A DNA stretch of 64,000 bases from Glandiceps talaboti (Eukaryota; Hemichordata; Enteropneusta; Spengelidae): positions 10,705,276 through 10,769,275 of the forward strand of contig NC_135568.1 of the NCBI RefSeq assembly GCF_964340395.1, in the 5' to 3' direction. A program made the position numbers and the translations under genes. Below the pieces are notes generated by a model. That model saw only the letters and a list, made by a program, of their open reading frames with translations, had not been told where the DNA came from and ran no database searches. Shown here piece by piece: positions 1 to 47,654 of this stretch (within the stretch, counting starts at the first letter, position 1; each line of letters opens with the position of its first letter).

Positions 1-29757
<29,757 letters not shown>

Positions 29758-29777
29758 GATCACCACATTTACAGGTC

Positions 29778-29795
29778 CTAATTATCTCGGTTCAT
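29778..29795 (-). promoter_or_regulatory. Upstream ORF (5 codons) in the presumed gene A 5-prime UTR
   Basis: ATGAACCGAGATAATTAG encodes MNRDN then stop, 20 nt before the gene A ATG. It would act as a uORF only if transcription starts upstream of it; the start site is not known. Confidence 0.3.
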
Positions 29796-30000
29796 GGCCT
29801 ACGCAGTTTTGAATTTTCAGATAAAGAGATTGTGAATTAAAACATGGCAGAGAACCAAAGTGATTAAACCAATGTACAATATACACATTCATATTCATTG
29901 ATATGCTATCTCCCTATCTCCGTAGCCTCTATGTCTCCCTGTCTTGCCTATATGCATGTCTGTCAATCTTCGCCTCTGTCTGTCAGTCTATCTGTCTGCC

Positions 30001-30033
<33 letters not shown>

Positions 30034-30074
30034 GCCTACTTGTCTGACTCCGTCAGTTATTCTTAATCATCCTG

Positions 30075-34302
<4,228 letters not shown>

Positions 34303-34540
34303 GGGTTGGATAATACACTTTAATTCACAATGTGTGTATGTTGCTAGAACGTTTACCTTGACTTATAATTATATTCTACACCTAAGCGTTCTCCTTTAAT
34401 TAACGGCACCCTTTCTTTTAACGTTTTTAAGGTTGTCCTAGTAGCTCTTCTCTTGTTACAGTATTGCTGTTTACTTTTAACTGGTATATTGAATCTATTT
34501 TGGTTCAGACATATCTAAATAAAAAGTAGCAGCCGTACAT
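34303..34540. mobile_element. Interspersed repeat family 5, intergenic copy
   Basis: Inverse copy of 20885-21120; an ACAT/ACAG array starts about 85 bp beyond it. Shorter related pieces lie at 22890-22955 (same strand sense) and 39578-39630 (opposite). Confidence 0.8.
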
Positions 34541-34620
34541 ATTGTTTACAGTATTGTAGTGGTTTACAATATACTACTGTAGTATGTTTTGAAACTCCCA
34601 TATATAGTGAAAGTTACTTA

Positions 34621-34921
<301 letters not shown>

Positions 34922-36204
34922 TAAACTTTGCCCTATTTTATTGAAGTATGCATAATATAAATAATAAAGCAAACACATATTCCAATACAAATTATCTATC
35001 AGTCAAAAGGATATTTATATTATTGAGGAAATGAACTGTCACAATTCTTATACTGAGAGGATTTTGAGGTTCGACTTCAAGCTTCTTGATAATTGTGTGT
35101 ATCTACAAATATTTATCTGAGGTTAACTTATAATCGATATATTCTCCTATTCAATGTAAATGAGTATAGCTTGGTTTCATCGCAACACTTTCATATTAGC
35201 GTTTTCAATGAAATGGAACAATTGAAGGACAGTTCAAGCAATCGTTAATAATTGTCGATTCTGTTATTGCATAATAGTTTAATTTGTTCATCCAATCGTC
35301 AATGTTGAAGCCAACATAAGATGAATTAATTGCGATGGCAATAAATGAAATTAAATGTTTATATCATTTTCCCAATCTTGTTAATTAGTATTCGATGTCA
35401 TTTCATACAATTATGCTAATTGATTTCAAGCTTATTTCTACGACTCTTAATAGTAACGCAAGTTTTCAAAATTATATGCATAAGTATCATTAATGTATGC
35501 ACAGTCCTTTTACGTATGGATACACTCCCATAGTGCAAAGCAACAAAATGTCGCCTGAACTGGTACGAAGAAATCGTGTGATGTACTGTTCTTTCACATG
35601 CATAGAAATAACACGGCAGTGAAATACATTGATAGTTAAAGACCAGGGTTTCAACCCGAGGTTCTTGCAGCAGTGTTGTGTTAAGTGGAACCATAAGGTT
35701 TACTTAGAACAGTTTCTTCTTCTGTAATTACGTTTTGTATTGAACTGTATTACAGCTGTTATTACAGGCCATTTATACAAAAAGTCTATGTGATTATGCA
35801 TTGAGATTATTTTAATCTAACGTCGTATGACACTTGGTATATATAACTACAGAAAGGTGTTCGATTGCCTGCACATATAGCAGGCACTTAACACAGTATA
35901 TTTGAAAGTATCAGTATTATTAAAACCGAGCAAAAATATTACTTTTCTGAATTGCATTTCTTGTGGGAAGCAAATTGAATACTCATCTCACAACATCGTC
36001 ATTTTACAGGATACACCTGCTGTTGTAGCGCTTTAGATTTACAGAGATTCACCTAGCTCAGTCAAAAGCTCATATCGTTGTAGTTATTTTAAAATCAGAC
36101 TGGCGTCTATGTAAGTGCTATCAATACTACACCGCATTGAACATTGAACTTTATCGGTGAAAGAGATACAGACTACAACCAGTGAAGTAACTTACAGTAA
36201 AAAC

Positions 36205-36541
36205 TAAACATTCTGGCGGCGGCCATGGAGGTACGTTCCTTGGGTCTAATCATAGCCTTGGACCAGAAAAACAATTACAGCTTTAATTTTCTCATTACCT
36301 ACTACACCAAGTGCATTTGCAGAATTTTCGTCAGCTATAGCACATAACTTTAAGAGGGGTGGATAGGAACCACCATGAATATTTGAGAAATGGAACACAC
36401 ATTTTAAGAAAGAAGTTGCCGAAAACTAAAGTTTTACACCGGTCGTAGAAATGATGGCACGACTTCAAAATATTAAAACACATGACACTGTGTGGCTTAC
36501 ATATGAATTTAAGGAAGAATTCGCCTCCATGAGCCAATTTG
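36205..36541. mobile_element. Possible foldback element with 22-bp inverted ends
   Basis: GGCCATGGAGGTACGTTCCTT at the left is matched in inverse by AAGGAAGAATTCGCCTCCATG at the right with a few mismatches. A single copy in this window, so the family is unproven. Confidence 0.4.
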
Positions 36542-38740
36542 TATGATAATTAGAGAAGCTAGCATTACAAAATAACTATTTGCAGTGAAACTCGGTCGAC
36601 TTAATTTTGCGTTTGTTTGCACTTTCCATCAAAATGTTTTAATTGTATGTGTTTAATTGCTTTCGAACCTAATCCTCTCCTATTTCTTCTTAGAAAGGTT
36701 TGAATATAATCTACGTCCGTTGCTGTGAAGTTATAATTAGTTTTGCTATTCAGTGCATTGATCAAAGCATGTGTGTACCTTAATCATGTTGAATTATATT
36801 CATATGTGTGTATATAATTGTTAATTTCAGTTACAATCAAATGTCACATGCCTGTAACTTTGCATAAGGTTCATGGAAAAAAACTCACTACCGTACAGTG
36901 AATTCTATAGAACGTGACAGGATATGCAATGACTTCATAAAAATGAAGTTATCGATGAAAATGGTTATTGAATTATAATCCCGAAGGCGTCTTATTTATC
37001 AGACCGTAAATTTTCACTTTTGTGATGAAAGAAAGAAACTGTTATTCACTTAGCATCTGTACACACACACATGCAAATTAAGGAAGAATGCAAAATGAGC
37101 GGAACATTTTATAATACTCAGTGGTAGCATTAACTAAGTTAACTGATTCCGCTGATGCCAATGACACTGTCAGTTCCAATATTTCATCTTATAATTTTAT
37201 ATTATTATTTTCTCTCAACTTATTAGACAAATTTGCTATTTTGAAATTATCAGCAATATATTGCAGGTGTTTTGAATAATTGCTTACAATATTTTAAATT
37301 TAAACACTAATAAAAATGTGGACTAAAACGACATGATCTTATAGAACCATGAAAACTGTAATAAGTTTATTTCATATCTTGGGAAACAGCTTTGAGCTAC
37401 AATTGTTCAGGGGCTAAGAGTTCAGTATGGCGTATAGCTTCTAAGTTACATTAAATTATTAAAGCGGACAAGTATAGTTGGTAATACTGCTAGACTAATA
37501 CACTGTGTCATATTGAAATAATTTCTGTACACTTCAAGATCTATTAGCCATATGAAACCATTCAACAATTACAACAAATGTGTATATGGTCTTAAGCTAC
37601 TTATTTGCTAAATACATATATAATTGATGGAATACCATCCATTATACTGCCAACTTCAAAACAGTAATCTCATTTTCACTCTCATCCCAAAATTTAATTC
37701 CCATCAATTTGCATATGTAATATATATGACTACTTACAGTGCAGGTAATTTCATATTTGGTTTTTGTTTTGATATATTGGCGATTGTTCTAACTTCGGCT
37801 GTAACTAACAGTTGGACTGTACGTGTGTTAGGAGGTGTTTCATGTGATATGGGGTGCTAAAATATTCAATCAAGTCATTTCTATACATAAACTCTAACTG
37901 CATTGTAATTAATTCACATCAAATTTTAATGACAGCCTGACAAGGGGTTATAATACACACGTATTGCTATGGGCAATAAAATGATGTATAATTTTCAATT
38001 ATTTGCTATTTATGGCTTCTCTTTAGAGTAAACAGGCATAGAGGTCACAGACAATTGCTATCCGAAAAGGGTATATAATGCTTGAATAGATACTTACGTT
38101 TTAATAGGAGTGTTCCCGGCTATACATACGTCACCACAAACAGTCTACGCCGATGATTAGTTCTTCTCAGAACAGCGCAAAGGCCGAACACGACCATGTA
38201 CAATGAAAGGTGAACACAGACTCCCCTTCACACTGTTGATCACTGTTACATGTACATGTATATTATAATTTATGCAGTCACTGGCACATAATTTACAATC
38301 TTTGCAGTTTACGACCAATCCAAACTTCTAGATAATTATAATACTTTTCATATTAATATTGCATAAAACTCCATTTTCCTAATCCGTTCAATTAATAATG
38401 TGTTGATTACCTGATTGTAATAACTTCCATAACTCATCTGGGACTTTTAATAATCGAAACGACAAAGTCAATTACAGAAAAAGTAGGTAAAAACCTGTTA
38501 CCATAATGTTATTACCAGCTCGTCAAAAGCCATTATTAAATGCTCAATCCAGCAAAATTCAGACTGATCAATTTCATTTTGACTTTTTAATGTACACGCT
38601 TTTACAAGATTATCTGTCAGTGTTATCAAGATCATCTGACATCCGTGTATTCACCGTCATCATGCATACCTCCTTCAAAGAACTTGCATTTCACTGTCAC
38701 ATACCCTCACTTTGATGGTTTTCTCGTATTATTGGTGGTG

Positions 38741-38785
38741 GTGGTGGTGGTGGTGGTGGTGTCGGCGGCGGCAGCGGCGGCGGTA
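38741..38785. repeat. GGT / GGC trinucleotide microsatellite
   Basis: Eight or more GGT units followed by GGC/CGG units; intergenic. Confidence 0.85.
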
Positions 38786-38920
38786 TTGGTCAGGCATGAT
38801 AATTACCTTACCAAATGATGTCTACTAATTATCTAACGTTTTTATCTAATGGGGCATATACGTATTATTTCTAAATGTTCACTTGTGCCCATACCGTATA
38901 TGTATGTTAGTGACTTAACT

Positions 38921-38991
38921 TATGTATGTATGTATGTATGTATGTATGTATGTATGTATGTATGTATGTATGTGTGTATGTGTGTGTGTGT
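38921..38991. repeat. TATG / GTGT microsatellite
   Basis: Intergenic TATG array ending in GTGT; a short GACA array follows at 39132-39160. Confidence 0.92.
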
Positions 38992-39857
38992 TTTAGATAT
39001 ACATTTCATCAGCTTTGACCACAAACATGGCAGTTAAATAACAATATGTTCGATTTTGTGCTAAACATAAGAATAGTATAATGTGTGTTTATGATTAGGT
39101 ATGAATGTATGTATTATGTAGCGGTTGGTTAGACAGACAGACAGACAGACAGACAGACACATTCATGCATGAATGGGTAAATAAATCATACCGATGACGT
39201 AAATGATAATTCCTGATAATTCCCTACCAGTATGTTTGTCTAACCACTTGTTGCATGTCTTTTGAAATTTCCTTAGCTGTGCTTGTTTTCGTTTGTCTGG
39301 TTTTGTGGCGTGTTTTGCGTGTGTATTAATTCTTTTGTGTAGGTCTCTTTTGCAGGGGGAGGACATGGGATATGATATCATTGTAATCCGTAACACATGT
39401 GGTTATTTAATCAAACATACTTTTTAATGTTCTCACAATTTTCCACATACAATTCGCCATCTATATATTCAACAGGCGACCTGAATATACAATACAGAGT
39501 AATGATTGTGGCAATATTTACTGTCGTTATATTTTGATCGCTTATGTCGTGCTAACTATGAGACAAATGAAAATAGTTCAAATATACCAGTTAAAAGCAA
39601 ACAAGCATGTGTAACAAGAGATGCGTTATTAATATGATATAAAAAGGACACTTAGAAAATAAAAGGGTACATTTAAATTGGGTCATTTGGGGTTAAAAGC
39701 TTCTTGTTACTTTATTTGATCATGCTTACCGTCTGTCAAATTATATGATAGCAATGTCAACTGAAGGTGGTAATTTGAGAATAGCTTTGGAGAATACATT
39801 GTTCATGGTTCCATGAATCATTAGGACAGTAAAATATAATTACTTTGGAAAGGTAAA

Positions 39858-40380
39858 TTGGAAACGAATGCGACGTTTGGATCGATGTTTTGTCCTTGGG
39901 GTGCACCAAACCAACTGTCAGTAAGTCCAACGCTCCCCTATCTAGCCAGCTCATACTGGGACTATTGTATCTACAGGGACTCTCTGAACAACTGTTTAGA
40001 GTTTTCCAATCTCATGGCGTTAATAAAAAGTACCACCAGCCAAATAACACCCTGCGCACATTGCTAGTGCGCCCCAAGGACAAAACACCGAAAGAACAAC
40101 TCTATGGCACAATTTACCACATCACATGTGATCAGGACAGCAGCCATGCCACATCGGGCAGTCCAAACAACCCCTCAGCATCCGATTCAAAGAGCACACA
40201 AAGAGGGATAGGACCACCGGAGTTGGGGACCAGTGTAACAAGCCCGGCCAATGTGTCCTGGGATAACACCGTGGTTTTAGTCAGAGTACAGGCCTGGTTA
40301 AAACGTAAAGGAATATTTGCACAGAAAATCGGCCCATGTCTCTTGATTTGAAAAATGATTGTTGGAATCAAGATATATAC
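39858..40380 (+). pseudogene. Decayed Penelope-like retroelement (RT end plus GIY-YIG nuclease)
   Basis: Plus-strand translation gives LSEQLFRVFQSHGV, TLRTLLVRPKDKTPKEQLYG, GTIYHITCD, then by frameshift CHIGQSKQPLSIRFKEHTKR and, after further shifts, remnants of the W..R..E region. This matches the end of the reverse transcriptase and the GIY-YIG endonuclease of Penelope-like elements. Frameshifts and stops show it is dead. A short inverse copy of the HPKDKT segment lies at its left end (39865-39900, minus strand). Confidence 0.6.
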
Positions 40381-40410
40381 GGAGCACTTGGGGCCCACCT
40401 ATAATATTAG

Positions 40411-40600
40411 TTTTTATATAGACTTCGCACATTATACTCAAAGCGCTTTACAATTATTACTCCTGGAACAGACCTATAGCGGCACATAGGTCATTTATTC
40501 GCCCTTAATTCCTATGGGAGCATGCGATCGATTCAGCCCAGGTCCCCAATTATATAGCTGGGTTGACAGTGACGCAATCTTGGTTCAAGTCTTACCCAAA
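40411..40600 (-). mobile_element. SINE-like fragment, minus orientation
   Basis: On the minus strand: GTCAACCCAGCTATATAATT, GGGGACCTGG, GCATGCTCCCATAGG, then TGTAAAGCGCTTTGAGTATA and a TATATAAAAAC end. The AAAGCGCTTTGAG tail is common in invertebrate and fish SINEs. Confidence 0.65.
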
Positions 40601-41065
40601 CGCTTTGGAAAAAAAGAAAGACAATGAGTGTCGCTTTATATTTTCAAATGTAATTGAAGGATCTTACTTTGCATCTGGCAAGCGCTACATCAAATTTAGT
40701 ATGCGTACTGTTTGGGTTTCAGTGCGTTGCACAGGACTATGTCAAGGCATGTCTAGTTTACCTTTTTATTATGTATTGTGTTGAAATTTAAGTTTCATTC
40801 TCCCTTAAAAACCATGTTTGCGATATTTTACTTCAATATTTAGTTAGCTTCAGTATTTGTACTTCAAAGGCATTCAAACTAATAGATCATTTATGGAACA
40901 AAATACATTGCTATGTTATTTTAACAATTTGTAATTTACCATTAAATTCATGGATCAACGTCGGTGAGTTGCATTGCATGTACATGTGTGTATGTTTAAT
41001 GTACCATGGCCTTTTGTTTTGTGTATACATAATAACTAGTACAGACTGAGTGAGTAAAATAACGA

Positions 41066-41247
41066 TGTATGTATGTATGTATGTATGTATGTATGTATGT
41101 ATGCATGTATGTATGTATGTATGTATGTATGTATGTATGCATGCATGCATGCATGTATGCATGGGTGGGTGGGTGAATGAACGGACGTACGTACGTACGT
41201 ATGTACGTATGTATGTATGTATGTATGTATGTATGTATGTATGTATG
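41066..41247. repeat. TATG / TGCA / GTAC microsatellite
   Basis: TATG array interrupted by ATGC and ACGT units, intergenic. Confidence 0.93.
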
Positions 41248-42791
41248 ATTACAATGTACATGGACAGTTGAATGGTTCGTGAGTAATCCCCCAAGCCATC
41301 AGATTTCTTTTAAAAAATGCTTGTTTATTGCGTTGATCAATCTTAACAATTGTCAAATTAGTAAATTTTCGGGGGGGGGGGGGTAATAGACAACATACTA
41401 TAATTAATTGATATTTCATATCATTTTATTAACATAGTAAATCTATATTCAAAGCCATCACTTTTCTTTCATGTCGACATGCACAATCGATTTAGTCTCT
41501 GATTGTATATAGTACACACATAGTATACACATATTCCACTATAATTTATACACTACCACAACAGGTGTCCCAACTGTCTTGTTAATCCGTTTTCATTGTT
41601 CTTTGACGTAAAAGCTTCCGTGTTTTATTTTCCTGCCATGATTCAGCTCAACAAAATTTCAAAGCGACCGACACAGGATGTTGAATCATATTAGATTGAA
41701 TGGTAATCAGAAGTTCTCCCTGTCATGACTTTCTACACGATTAATATCATTTTAAGAACTCACTGGGGTAATTTACAGCGCTGTGTTTGATAGTATTTAG
41801 TCAGCAGGCTAGGTATATTGTTAAACTTAACAAAACATATGTTGGTTAATCCAACGTGAAAGTATAAGATACGAATTTAGGCCAATGTACTTTATCGTAA
41901 GTTAGTCATGCCATTCAGCGCTTTAGAATTCCAACTATCAGGCTAATGGAAAATTCATATAATCTGATATGAGGTATGACAAAAATATAAATTGTGACAG
42001 TTTCAATACATATTAAATCTTTCACTTATAGAGTTTTAATATGGAAGGTTTCATTTAATGATTGCGTTAATTCCCCAAAGTCTATAGTCCACTCGTCCGT
42101 TCGCTATATATATATAGTACTCACTGCCAGACACATTTTCAACTTCTTTAAAAATATGGTCTATGCTAAGCTGTTTGAGTTGAATATAATGTACAACTCG
42201 ATGCAAGACAGGGAGTAGGTAGACTTCTGCATGTATAAATCGAATGAAAGCAGTGCATTGTAATTTTGATATATTGCCTTTAATTATCACCAACTATACT
42301 GCTGCAAAGGTATTGTCTATATGATGATCAGTTATATTAAATATGTTGTCAACATTTAGTCCCACGTTCAGAATTACAGTGTGGGTGTAATTAGTGTAAA
42401 GTCGACAGGCTGGTAATGGAATTAAAATAAAGGGAATGTGGTGTCTACAATATTGGATCTGATAAGTTGCTGATATGGTCTTGAGAGATCGTTCCAGTCT
42501 GGGGGTCGTTTTGACAGATAATGAAATTGTTTGGTGGGGAGGGATGTGTGATGTGAGACAAAAAGGTTTATAAGAATTACGTTTGTGAATTGTGAATTCA
42601 AAAACACGTCGTAGTTGTATAAGAGAAATGTCAATCTACATTTGGAGGCACGCGTATTGATTAATTGTATAGGCGGATGATCATTTAATTAATTTAATGT
42701 AAATAGCAAGTTCATTATAACAGTCATCATGAAAAGTATAGCAATTTCTATTCATGTCCTTGGAATGTATGATTAATGGTGATGGTACTTC

Positions 42792-43896
42792 ATTTTGAAC
42801 CTGAAAGCTATTACTTTGTTTGTCTATATAAACAAGGTCATATAGATGATAAAGTTTTGTAACTCCATGGTAATATTCATAATATAATTGTCAATCGTGG
42901 ATTTTAATTATTAATGTAAGATAATATTACAATTCAATATAATTTGTCTACTAATCATGAACAAGGCCAAATACAAGATCAAGTTTTCTACCTCCATTTA
43001 ATTAAGTAATGGTAATATCCATAATACCATTCTCAATCATGTACTTTAAGGCGTAAAAAATTGCGTGGTTCCGATTACACTCAATTTTAAAATAGGTGGG
43101 GGTAGGTGGATTTTTAATTTTATTTTTTTAATTTTATTTTTTTTCATATGTGAGTGTCTAGTTCAGATAGTTACGTTTTCTGTTGTTTTCTATATGGTCT
43201 CTGTCTTCTCATCAGATGTACAGCCATTACAGATTGGAAGAACAGTTTTATATTGTCTTTTTCAGTTGTTGTCAGTTTCCGCATCCACTATTTCTTGCGA
43301 AACATCACAATTTTCGCGATTTTCTTGAATATGTAAAAAAAATTTTGAACCTGAAAGCTATTACTTTGTTTGTCTATATAAACAAGGTCATATAGATGAT
43401 AAAGTTTTGTAACTCCATGGTAATATTCATAATATAATTGTCAATCGTGGATTTTAATTATTAATGTAAGATAATATTACAATTCAATATAATTTGTCTA
43501 CTAATCATGAACAAGGCCAAATACAAGATCAAGTTTTCTACCTCCATTTAATTAAGTAATGGTAATATTCATAATACCATTCTCAATCATGTACTTTAAG
43601 GCGTAAAAAATTGCGTGGTTCCGATTACACTCAATTTTAAAATAGGTGGGGGTAGGTGGATTTTTAATTTTATTTTTTTAATTTTATTTTTTTTCATATG
43701 TGAGTGTCTAGTTCAGATAGTTACGTTTTCTGTTGTTTTCTATATGGTCTCTGTGTTATTGGCTTCTTCTCATCAGATGTACAGCCATTACAGATTGGAA
43801 GAACAGTTTTATATTGTCTTTTTCAGTTTATGTCAGTTTCCGCATCCACTATTTATTGCGAGACATCACAATTTTCGCGATTTTCTTTTTTTTTCT
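42792..43896. repeat. 550-bp tandem duplication containing a MITE family 1 copy
   Basis: The block starting ATTTTGAACCTGAAAGCTATT at 42792 restarts at 43342 (period 550 bp), with very few differences. Each unit holds two degenerate AT-rich subrepeats of about 130 bp (AACAAGG...CATG) plus a reverse-oriented MITE family 1. The first MITE copy (43049-43341) is cut short at the junction. Confidence 0.9.
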
Positions 43897-43976
43897 TGAA
43901 TATGTAAAAAAAAAAGTTTAGGGTCGACGTGAAAAACTGGGTGGGGTCGGGTAACCGGAATTACACAACCTCTTTT
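43599..43976. mobile_element. MITE family 1, complete reverse copy
   Basis: Reverse orientation: TTGCGTGGTTCCGATTACAC at the left, GGGTAACCGGAATTACACAA at the right. It is inserted in the AT-rich 130-bp subrepeat, whose remainder resumes at 43984, so the insertion boundary is visible. Confidence 0.75.
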
Positions 43977-44256
43977 ATTTGGCCTAATTATTAATTGTAA
44001 GATACATGAACAAGGCCAAATACATGGTCAGGTTTTTTACTCCATTTAATTAAATAATGGTAATATTCATAATATAATTGCCAATCATGTTCTTTAATTA
44101 TTAATTGTAAGATAATATAATTAAATATAATGTGTTTACAAATCATAGGAATGGAGGATATTGGTCCCTCTATATGCTTGTAGAATGAAGAATGACAATA
44201 GGTCGTGAGACAACAGTAGTACATGTTTGTATTATGTGTCCAGATTTTGTATGTGT

Positions 44257-44282
44257 ATGTCTCTGTCTGTGTGTCTGTCTGT

Positions 44283-44321
<39 letters not shown>
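44257..44321. repeat. TCTG / (GT)n microsatellite
   Basis: Imperfect TCTG/TGTG then about 18 GT units; intergenic. Confidence 0.9.
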
Positions 44322-44325
<4 letters not shown>

Positions 44326-46134
44326 GGCGGGAGCATTTCGAGCTGAAGTGCATCAATTAAGTTGTTGGGGACTTTTCTGTGCAATTCTATGTTTTGTTAA
44401 ATACAGAATATTTATAAAGAACACGCAATGATGGAAAGGGGATTACAATCAATAGTATTGGAGAGATGTAGAATAAAAAGACTTCTGTTTTATCATCATT
44501 CAGGGAACAAACCCTGCTTGATGAACAGATCGCTCAGAATACACAAACAAATAGAATGGCCAGGGACTAGACAAAATGAGTGAACAGGTACGAGCCTCTG
44601 TCGCAAGTAAGATCGTATTTTTCCGCTGACTAAACATAAGGTAATCCTTTAGTTTCTTAGCTATCGTAAAGAAGATAGTGATTTAAGATGATGGGACTGG
44701 CAGATAAATAAACAGACAGAGCGGATAGAAATAATCAGGTGGCCTAGAATATATAAATAAAGTGGAGATAGACATGCCGATAGACAGAGTGGACAAGAAT
44801 GAGCCGATAGACAAGCAAATTGACAGACAAAGACACTACAGACGGTTAGACATAGGAAGCAAGTTAGCATCAATAAATGATTTCTTTAGTGACATCTTCC
44901 CCACACAGGTAACACGCTTCAACTAAGAAATAGGATGGCGCCCCCTAGAGACGTTTACTGACACGGTCTAAACATATATAAAAGCTAATCGGCATATAAC
45001 ACAGGGCTCTGACTGGTGACTTTAAGAGCTTTTGAGTAAACTTAAACTTTAGGAATCGGTAAATGATTGTTTACTTTAAAAATCACAAATATTCCATTTA
45101 AAAAAAAAATATGAGTTAGGGAAATATGACTGCGTTTAAATGAATTATATAGGCTGGAAGATTATAATTTCCATGTTTTACATAAATATGTACTTTCAGC
45201 TGTCGCATGCTATAGTAGTTATAGTAAAGTAAGAATAGGGTAATACACTACAAAATACTGAGTCATTGGTGCAACTGTTAAATGAGTATTTTAACTAACA
45301 GTTAAAATGTAATGTAATGGCTTAATAAACAATTAAAAGTGAAAACCTAGGTTATTGCAAGAATTAGTTGTATACTGTGAGACCTGTTCTATTACTCCAA
45401 TGCTAACGAAAAAGTTTGAAAAGATAGGTGTATCACACAAAAATATACTGTATGAGTTATAAAGTTTGAAATTTCGGGAAACGTGTCAAACTTTCATCAT
45501 TAATTTGCTTATTTTTCGTTGCCCTTGTACGTTGGTGCACTGTACTGTGTGTGTACTTGCACATTTACGCTATGTATTGCGTACATTTATATTTTTCAAA
45601 ACAAAATATTGCCAAGGAAGAACGGGAGAGCTATTATTCTTTTTATACGTTTTTATTCAAACTTTAATCGGTCAACCATCTTTATATTGATACGTAAAAT
45701 CTTAATCTTACTAGCATTACGCTGAATTCTGAAAAAGTTACTGGAATAACTAACTATTCACACAAATGTGAATGCAAATGTCCTGTCATTGAGTCCTTTT
45801 GTGGAATCGCAGGGATTTGCACGTCAGAAAGTCAAGCAAGTAACTGATAATGTAGTTGTCATATTACGTTTAATACCCGCTTTTCATATAAAACAAACTT
45901 TGAAAAGTAAAAGATGTGGACACATGGGAAAATTCATACATCATGATATGTTTTGAGGTAACATATGTTTGCAACAATGTCAAACTTAGTCTCAAATATA
46001 GTACCACCAAATGTAAACACTGCTGATTGTGATTGTCGTCTGCCGATAAGATACTCAATGAGACAGATAACATGAACAATTGTTGCAGACAGAACGGAAG
46101 TCTTCATAGTTCCATGGGTTTGTTTTAAAGTGGC

Positions 46135-46460
46135 AATATGGATGAGGACTTGATATTTATTTGGATTTTTAACAATTTTATCATGGCGTCCGACTTGAAA
46201 CCTCACTGTAAAACAGCATTGACTAAGTCTGTGTTTGTACCCCAATACATTGCAAAAAGCTAGTTAAAACAATGTCTGAAAAAATTATTATTGTACGTAC
46301 AATAACAAACATTTGACACCTTTATGATGCAAATTTTTGAGTTACAAAGAAGGACTTGGCATACGTTGTTCCACATTGATTTTTCAAGAAGCCTTGATAA
46401 TTGTTTTATAGATTGAAAATCCAAAATAAACACCCAATCCCTATCCATGTGGCCAATTTA
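46135..46460. mobile_element. MITE family 4, intergenic copy
   Basis: TTAAAGTGGCAATATGGATG ... CTATCCATGTGGCCAATTTAA, about 326 bp, with the same internal signposts (CCAATACATTGCAAA, TTGTTATTGTACGTAC as its inverse) as the 22457 copy. Confidence 0.8.
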
Positions 46461-47315
46461 ATTAAGTCTAGTCAACCAATTTGGATATGATATTATTTAC
46501 GTATCGTTTTCTCGATCAATGTTGAAAATTATAACATGTTAATCTTAATGACTTGTAATATCACGCTAAACATTTTGTCCACACATGGGGTAATGTATAG
46601 ATAGTATCTTTTCATTATTCAATGCAAATTACGTCCCATGATACATAACATTTAGGTGCTAACTAATGTATTGACATTTAGTTTATAAAGGTCTGCTAAT
46701 GATCGAGATGAATAATTCAATGTAAACTTAATTCTTTCAGTTTGAGGGTGCGGTGGTTTTTTTAACCATGATAGTTCTAATCTTACAAAAACGATTCACT
46801 TTTAGTGGAATCTGTTTTGTACCCCTACATACAAATATTTCTGAAAAATGTCTAGTCGAGAAGGACGTTTTTCGCTACTAATCCATTACACTTGAATACA
46901 TTAAAGTGTGTCTAACGTCAGTTTTTCTTTTCCTACACTGAACTATTGATCTCACCCCGTATAAATAATGATAATAAATCACATCAATAAATCGTCAAAT
47001 GTTATTGTCCCTGGCACAGACATATATAAATTTCTCAATTACCTGGGAGGCACATGCCTCTGTAAGTGCATAGCATTAAAAAATACACATAGCAACCTCT
47101 GTCCTATCAGGTTCCAAAATGGCATCTTACTCTCTCGAGTTAAGTTGAACATTATATATTGATACCCCTATCTTGTATATCAATTCATTCATCATAACAC
47201 TTACAGGAATTTGTGATACAAAAACTTATGATTTGATTTATCATCTTTGGTGTAAAAATAACATTATTTGAGTATATATAAATACACTTTATTACTTTTC
47301 GTTTATAAAGATATA

Positions 47316-47551
47316 AATAGGGAACTTGCAAACCCGTCATGTTTAATGTTGCATCATGGGAAATGGGATATTAAATAATAACCAATTAGCATCGTAAACA
47401 ATAATGTTACAATGATCAATTCATAGTCACCTTGACCATTGCGAGAGGTTTATTTCATCGGTAGCTCCAGATTAGGTGCTATAATAACCACATATAATCC
47501 CATAGTCCTTTGCGTCTGAGCATGCTCAGTCTGGATTACAAGTTTCCTATT
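47316..47551. mobile_element. MITE family 2, copy downstream of gene B
   Basis: About 236 bp with inverted ends AATAGGGAACTTGCAA and, at the far end, ACAAGTTTCCTATT. Internal marks: GCATCATGGGAAATG and CTGAGCATGCTCAG. Lies about 530 bp 3-prime of the gene B stop. Confidence 0.85.
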
Positions 47552-47582
47552 GGTTAACTATGAATGGCAACTCTAATCGCGA

Positions 47583-47654
47583 TTTATTTCTGAATAGAAG
47601 CGATTGCAACAGAAGTATCCATGGAAGGTTTTTGAATTTTGAAATTCCTTTATT
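47583..47654 (-). promoter_or_regulatory. Candidate polyadenylation signals for gene B
   Basis: Two AATAAA hexamers on the minus strand, at 47654-47649 and 47588-47583, about 430 and 495 nt after the gene B stop. The hexamer is common in AT-rich DNA, so this is suggestive only. Confidence 0.25.

Larger units (their letters stand above)
34922..39857. other. Intergenic stretch, mostly featureless
   Basis: Apart from the foldback candidate at 36205 and small microsatellites near 38741, 38921 and 39132, the short open frames show no codon bias, splice logic or domain similarity. Confidence 0.6.
44150..47315. other. Intergenic stretch 3-prime of gene B
   Basis: Contains a GT array and MITE family 4. 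A TATATAAAAG at about 44976 resembles a TATA box, but no exon follows it on the plus strand. Otherwise nothing recognised. Confidence 0.5.

Noticed and set aside
36222-36234. Kozak-like ATGGAG followed by a GTACGT donor on the plus strand
   Set aside because: It lies in the inverted end of a probable foldback element and has no downstream exon.
44968-44990. TATATAAAAG as a core promoter
   Set aside because: TATA-like strings are expected by chance in AT-rich DNA and no coding exon follows.
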